DNA of 64,000 bases from Ramlibacter sp. Leaf400. Its GTDB lineage: Bacteria > Pseudomonadota > Gammaproteobacteria > Burkholderiales > Burkholderiaceae_C. The stretch lies in assembly GCF_001424545.1 (NCBI RefSeq), contig NZ_LMQL01000008.1, forward strand, positions 1-64,000, in the 5' to 3' direction. The translations under genes and the position numbers were made by a program. This document shows positions 63,882-64,000 of the stretch, piece by piece. How positions within the stretch are numbered: the stretch's first letter is position 1; every line of letters starts with the position of its first letter. The notes under the pieces are model-generated. The model was not told the origin of the DNA and did not search any database. It was given only the letters and a program-made list of their open reading frames with translations.

Positions 63882-64000
63882 GCGGGGATGGCGGCGGTCC
63901 TACAAGGACCCAAGGTGGCGTCCCACATGGATGAGTTTGGCCGCCACCAAAAACTGCCCGAATGCCACGCCCAGCATTCCTCTCCTCCCCCCTCACCGGT
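63882..64000. other. Non-coding right edge
   Basis: No gene or terminator is visible. It contains one GTCCTACA motif (63897-63904), like those upstream of the stress-type genes, which suggests the start of another gene beyond the window. Confidence 0.5.

Overview
This window is a GC-rich stretch (about 70 %) of a betaproteobacterial chromosome. Gene content and order (tRNA-Tyr/Gly/Thr-tuf; gph-trpEG...trpDC-ung; rpe-apaG; lptA-lptB-rpoN; fur/bamE-dapB-exbBD-leuS-lptE-holA-proA; hprK-ptsN-hpf) fit Burkholderiales, family Comamonadaceae, perhaps Ramlibacter- or Variovorax-like. The genus is an inference; there is no rRNA gene here. Almost all the DNA is housekeeping. There is no prophage, CRISPR array or recognisable transposase.

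Layout. 1-630: a tRNA-tuf operon on the minus strand. 629-9057: a tryptophan operon on the minus strand (trpE-trpG-trpD-trpC-ung), carrying threonine aldolase and a LysE/RhtB exporter between trpG and trpD, and a 477-bp inverted-repeat-bounded GxxExxY cassette exactly at the trpE/trpG junction; gph lies upstream. 9099-13090: a large catalase, two small proteins, rpe and apaG. 13192-20349: Kef-like antiporter, YbdK-type ligase, GlsB-like membrane protein, thiL, secreted nuclease, a LysR regulator, pgpA, cinA-type amidase and an NTF2-like protein. 20371-28573: PIN protein, RNA methyltransferase, rpoN, lptB, lptA, dsbA-like, SPOR protein, argS, DUF2214. 28570-32717: LysR regulator, haloacid dehalogenase, malate synthase G. 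32719-41879: small proteins, glutathione synthesis (gshA, gshB), a GST, kup and proA, with interspersed palindromic repeats. 42045-50793: holA, ornithine aminotransferase, lptE, leuS, exbD, exbB, dapB, bamE and divergent fur. 50798-53335: hprK, ptsN, hpf and two coupled small genes. 53516-63881: isochorismatase-like, patatin, corA with a structured leader, an outer-membrane-like protein, mtnN, fadD, a three-gene transhydrogenase (pnt) and a metallophosphoesterase.

The genes group around amino-acid synthesis, envelope assembly (LptA/B/E, BamE, ExbBD), nitrogen/PTS regulation (RpoN, HprK, PtsN) and a potassium/glutathione/redox theme (Kup, Kef-like, GshA, GshB, YbdK, GST, KatE, Pnt).

The two observations I consider most worth following are the GxxExxY cassette in the trp operon, with 30-bp perfect terminal inverted repeats and a duplicated trpE/trpG junction on both sides, and the corA 5' leader, which has three mutually exclusive pairing segments plus a loop complementary to the Shine-Dalgarno region. 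A roughly 87-bp doublet of palindromes (four full copies, one half copy) is a third, more conventional, repeat family.
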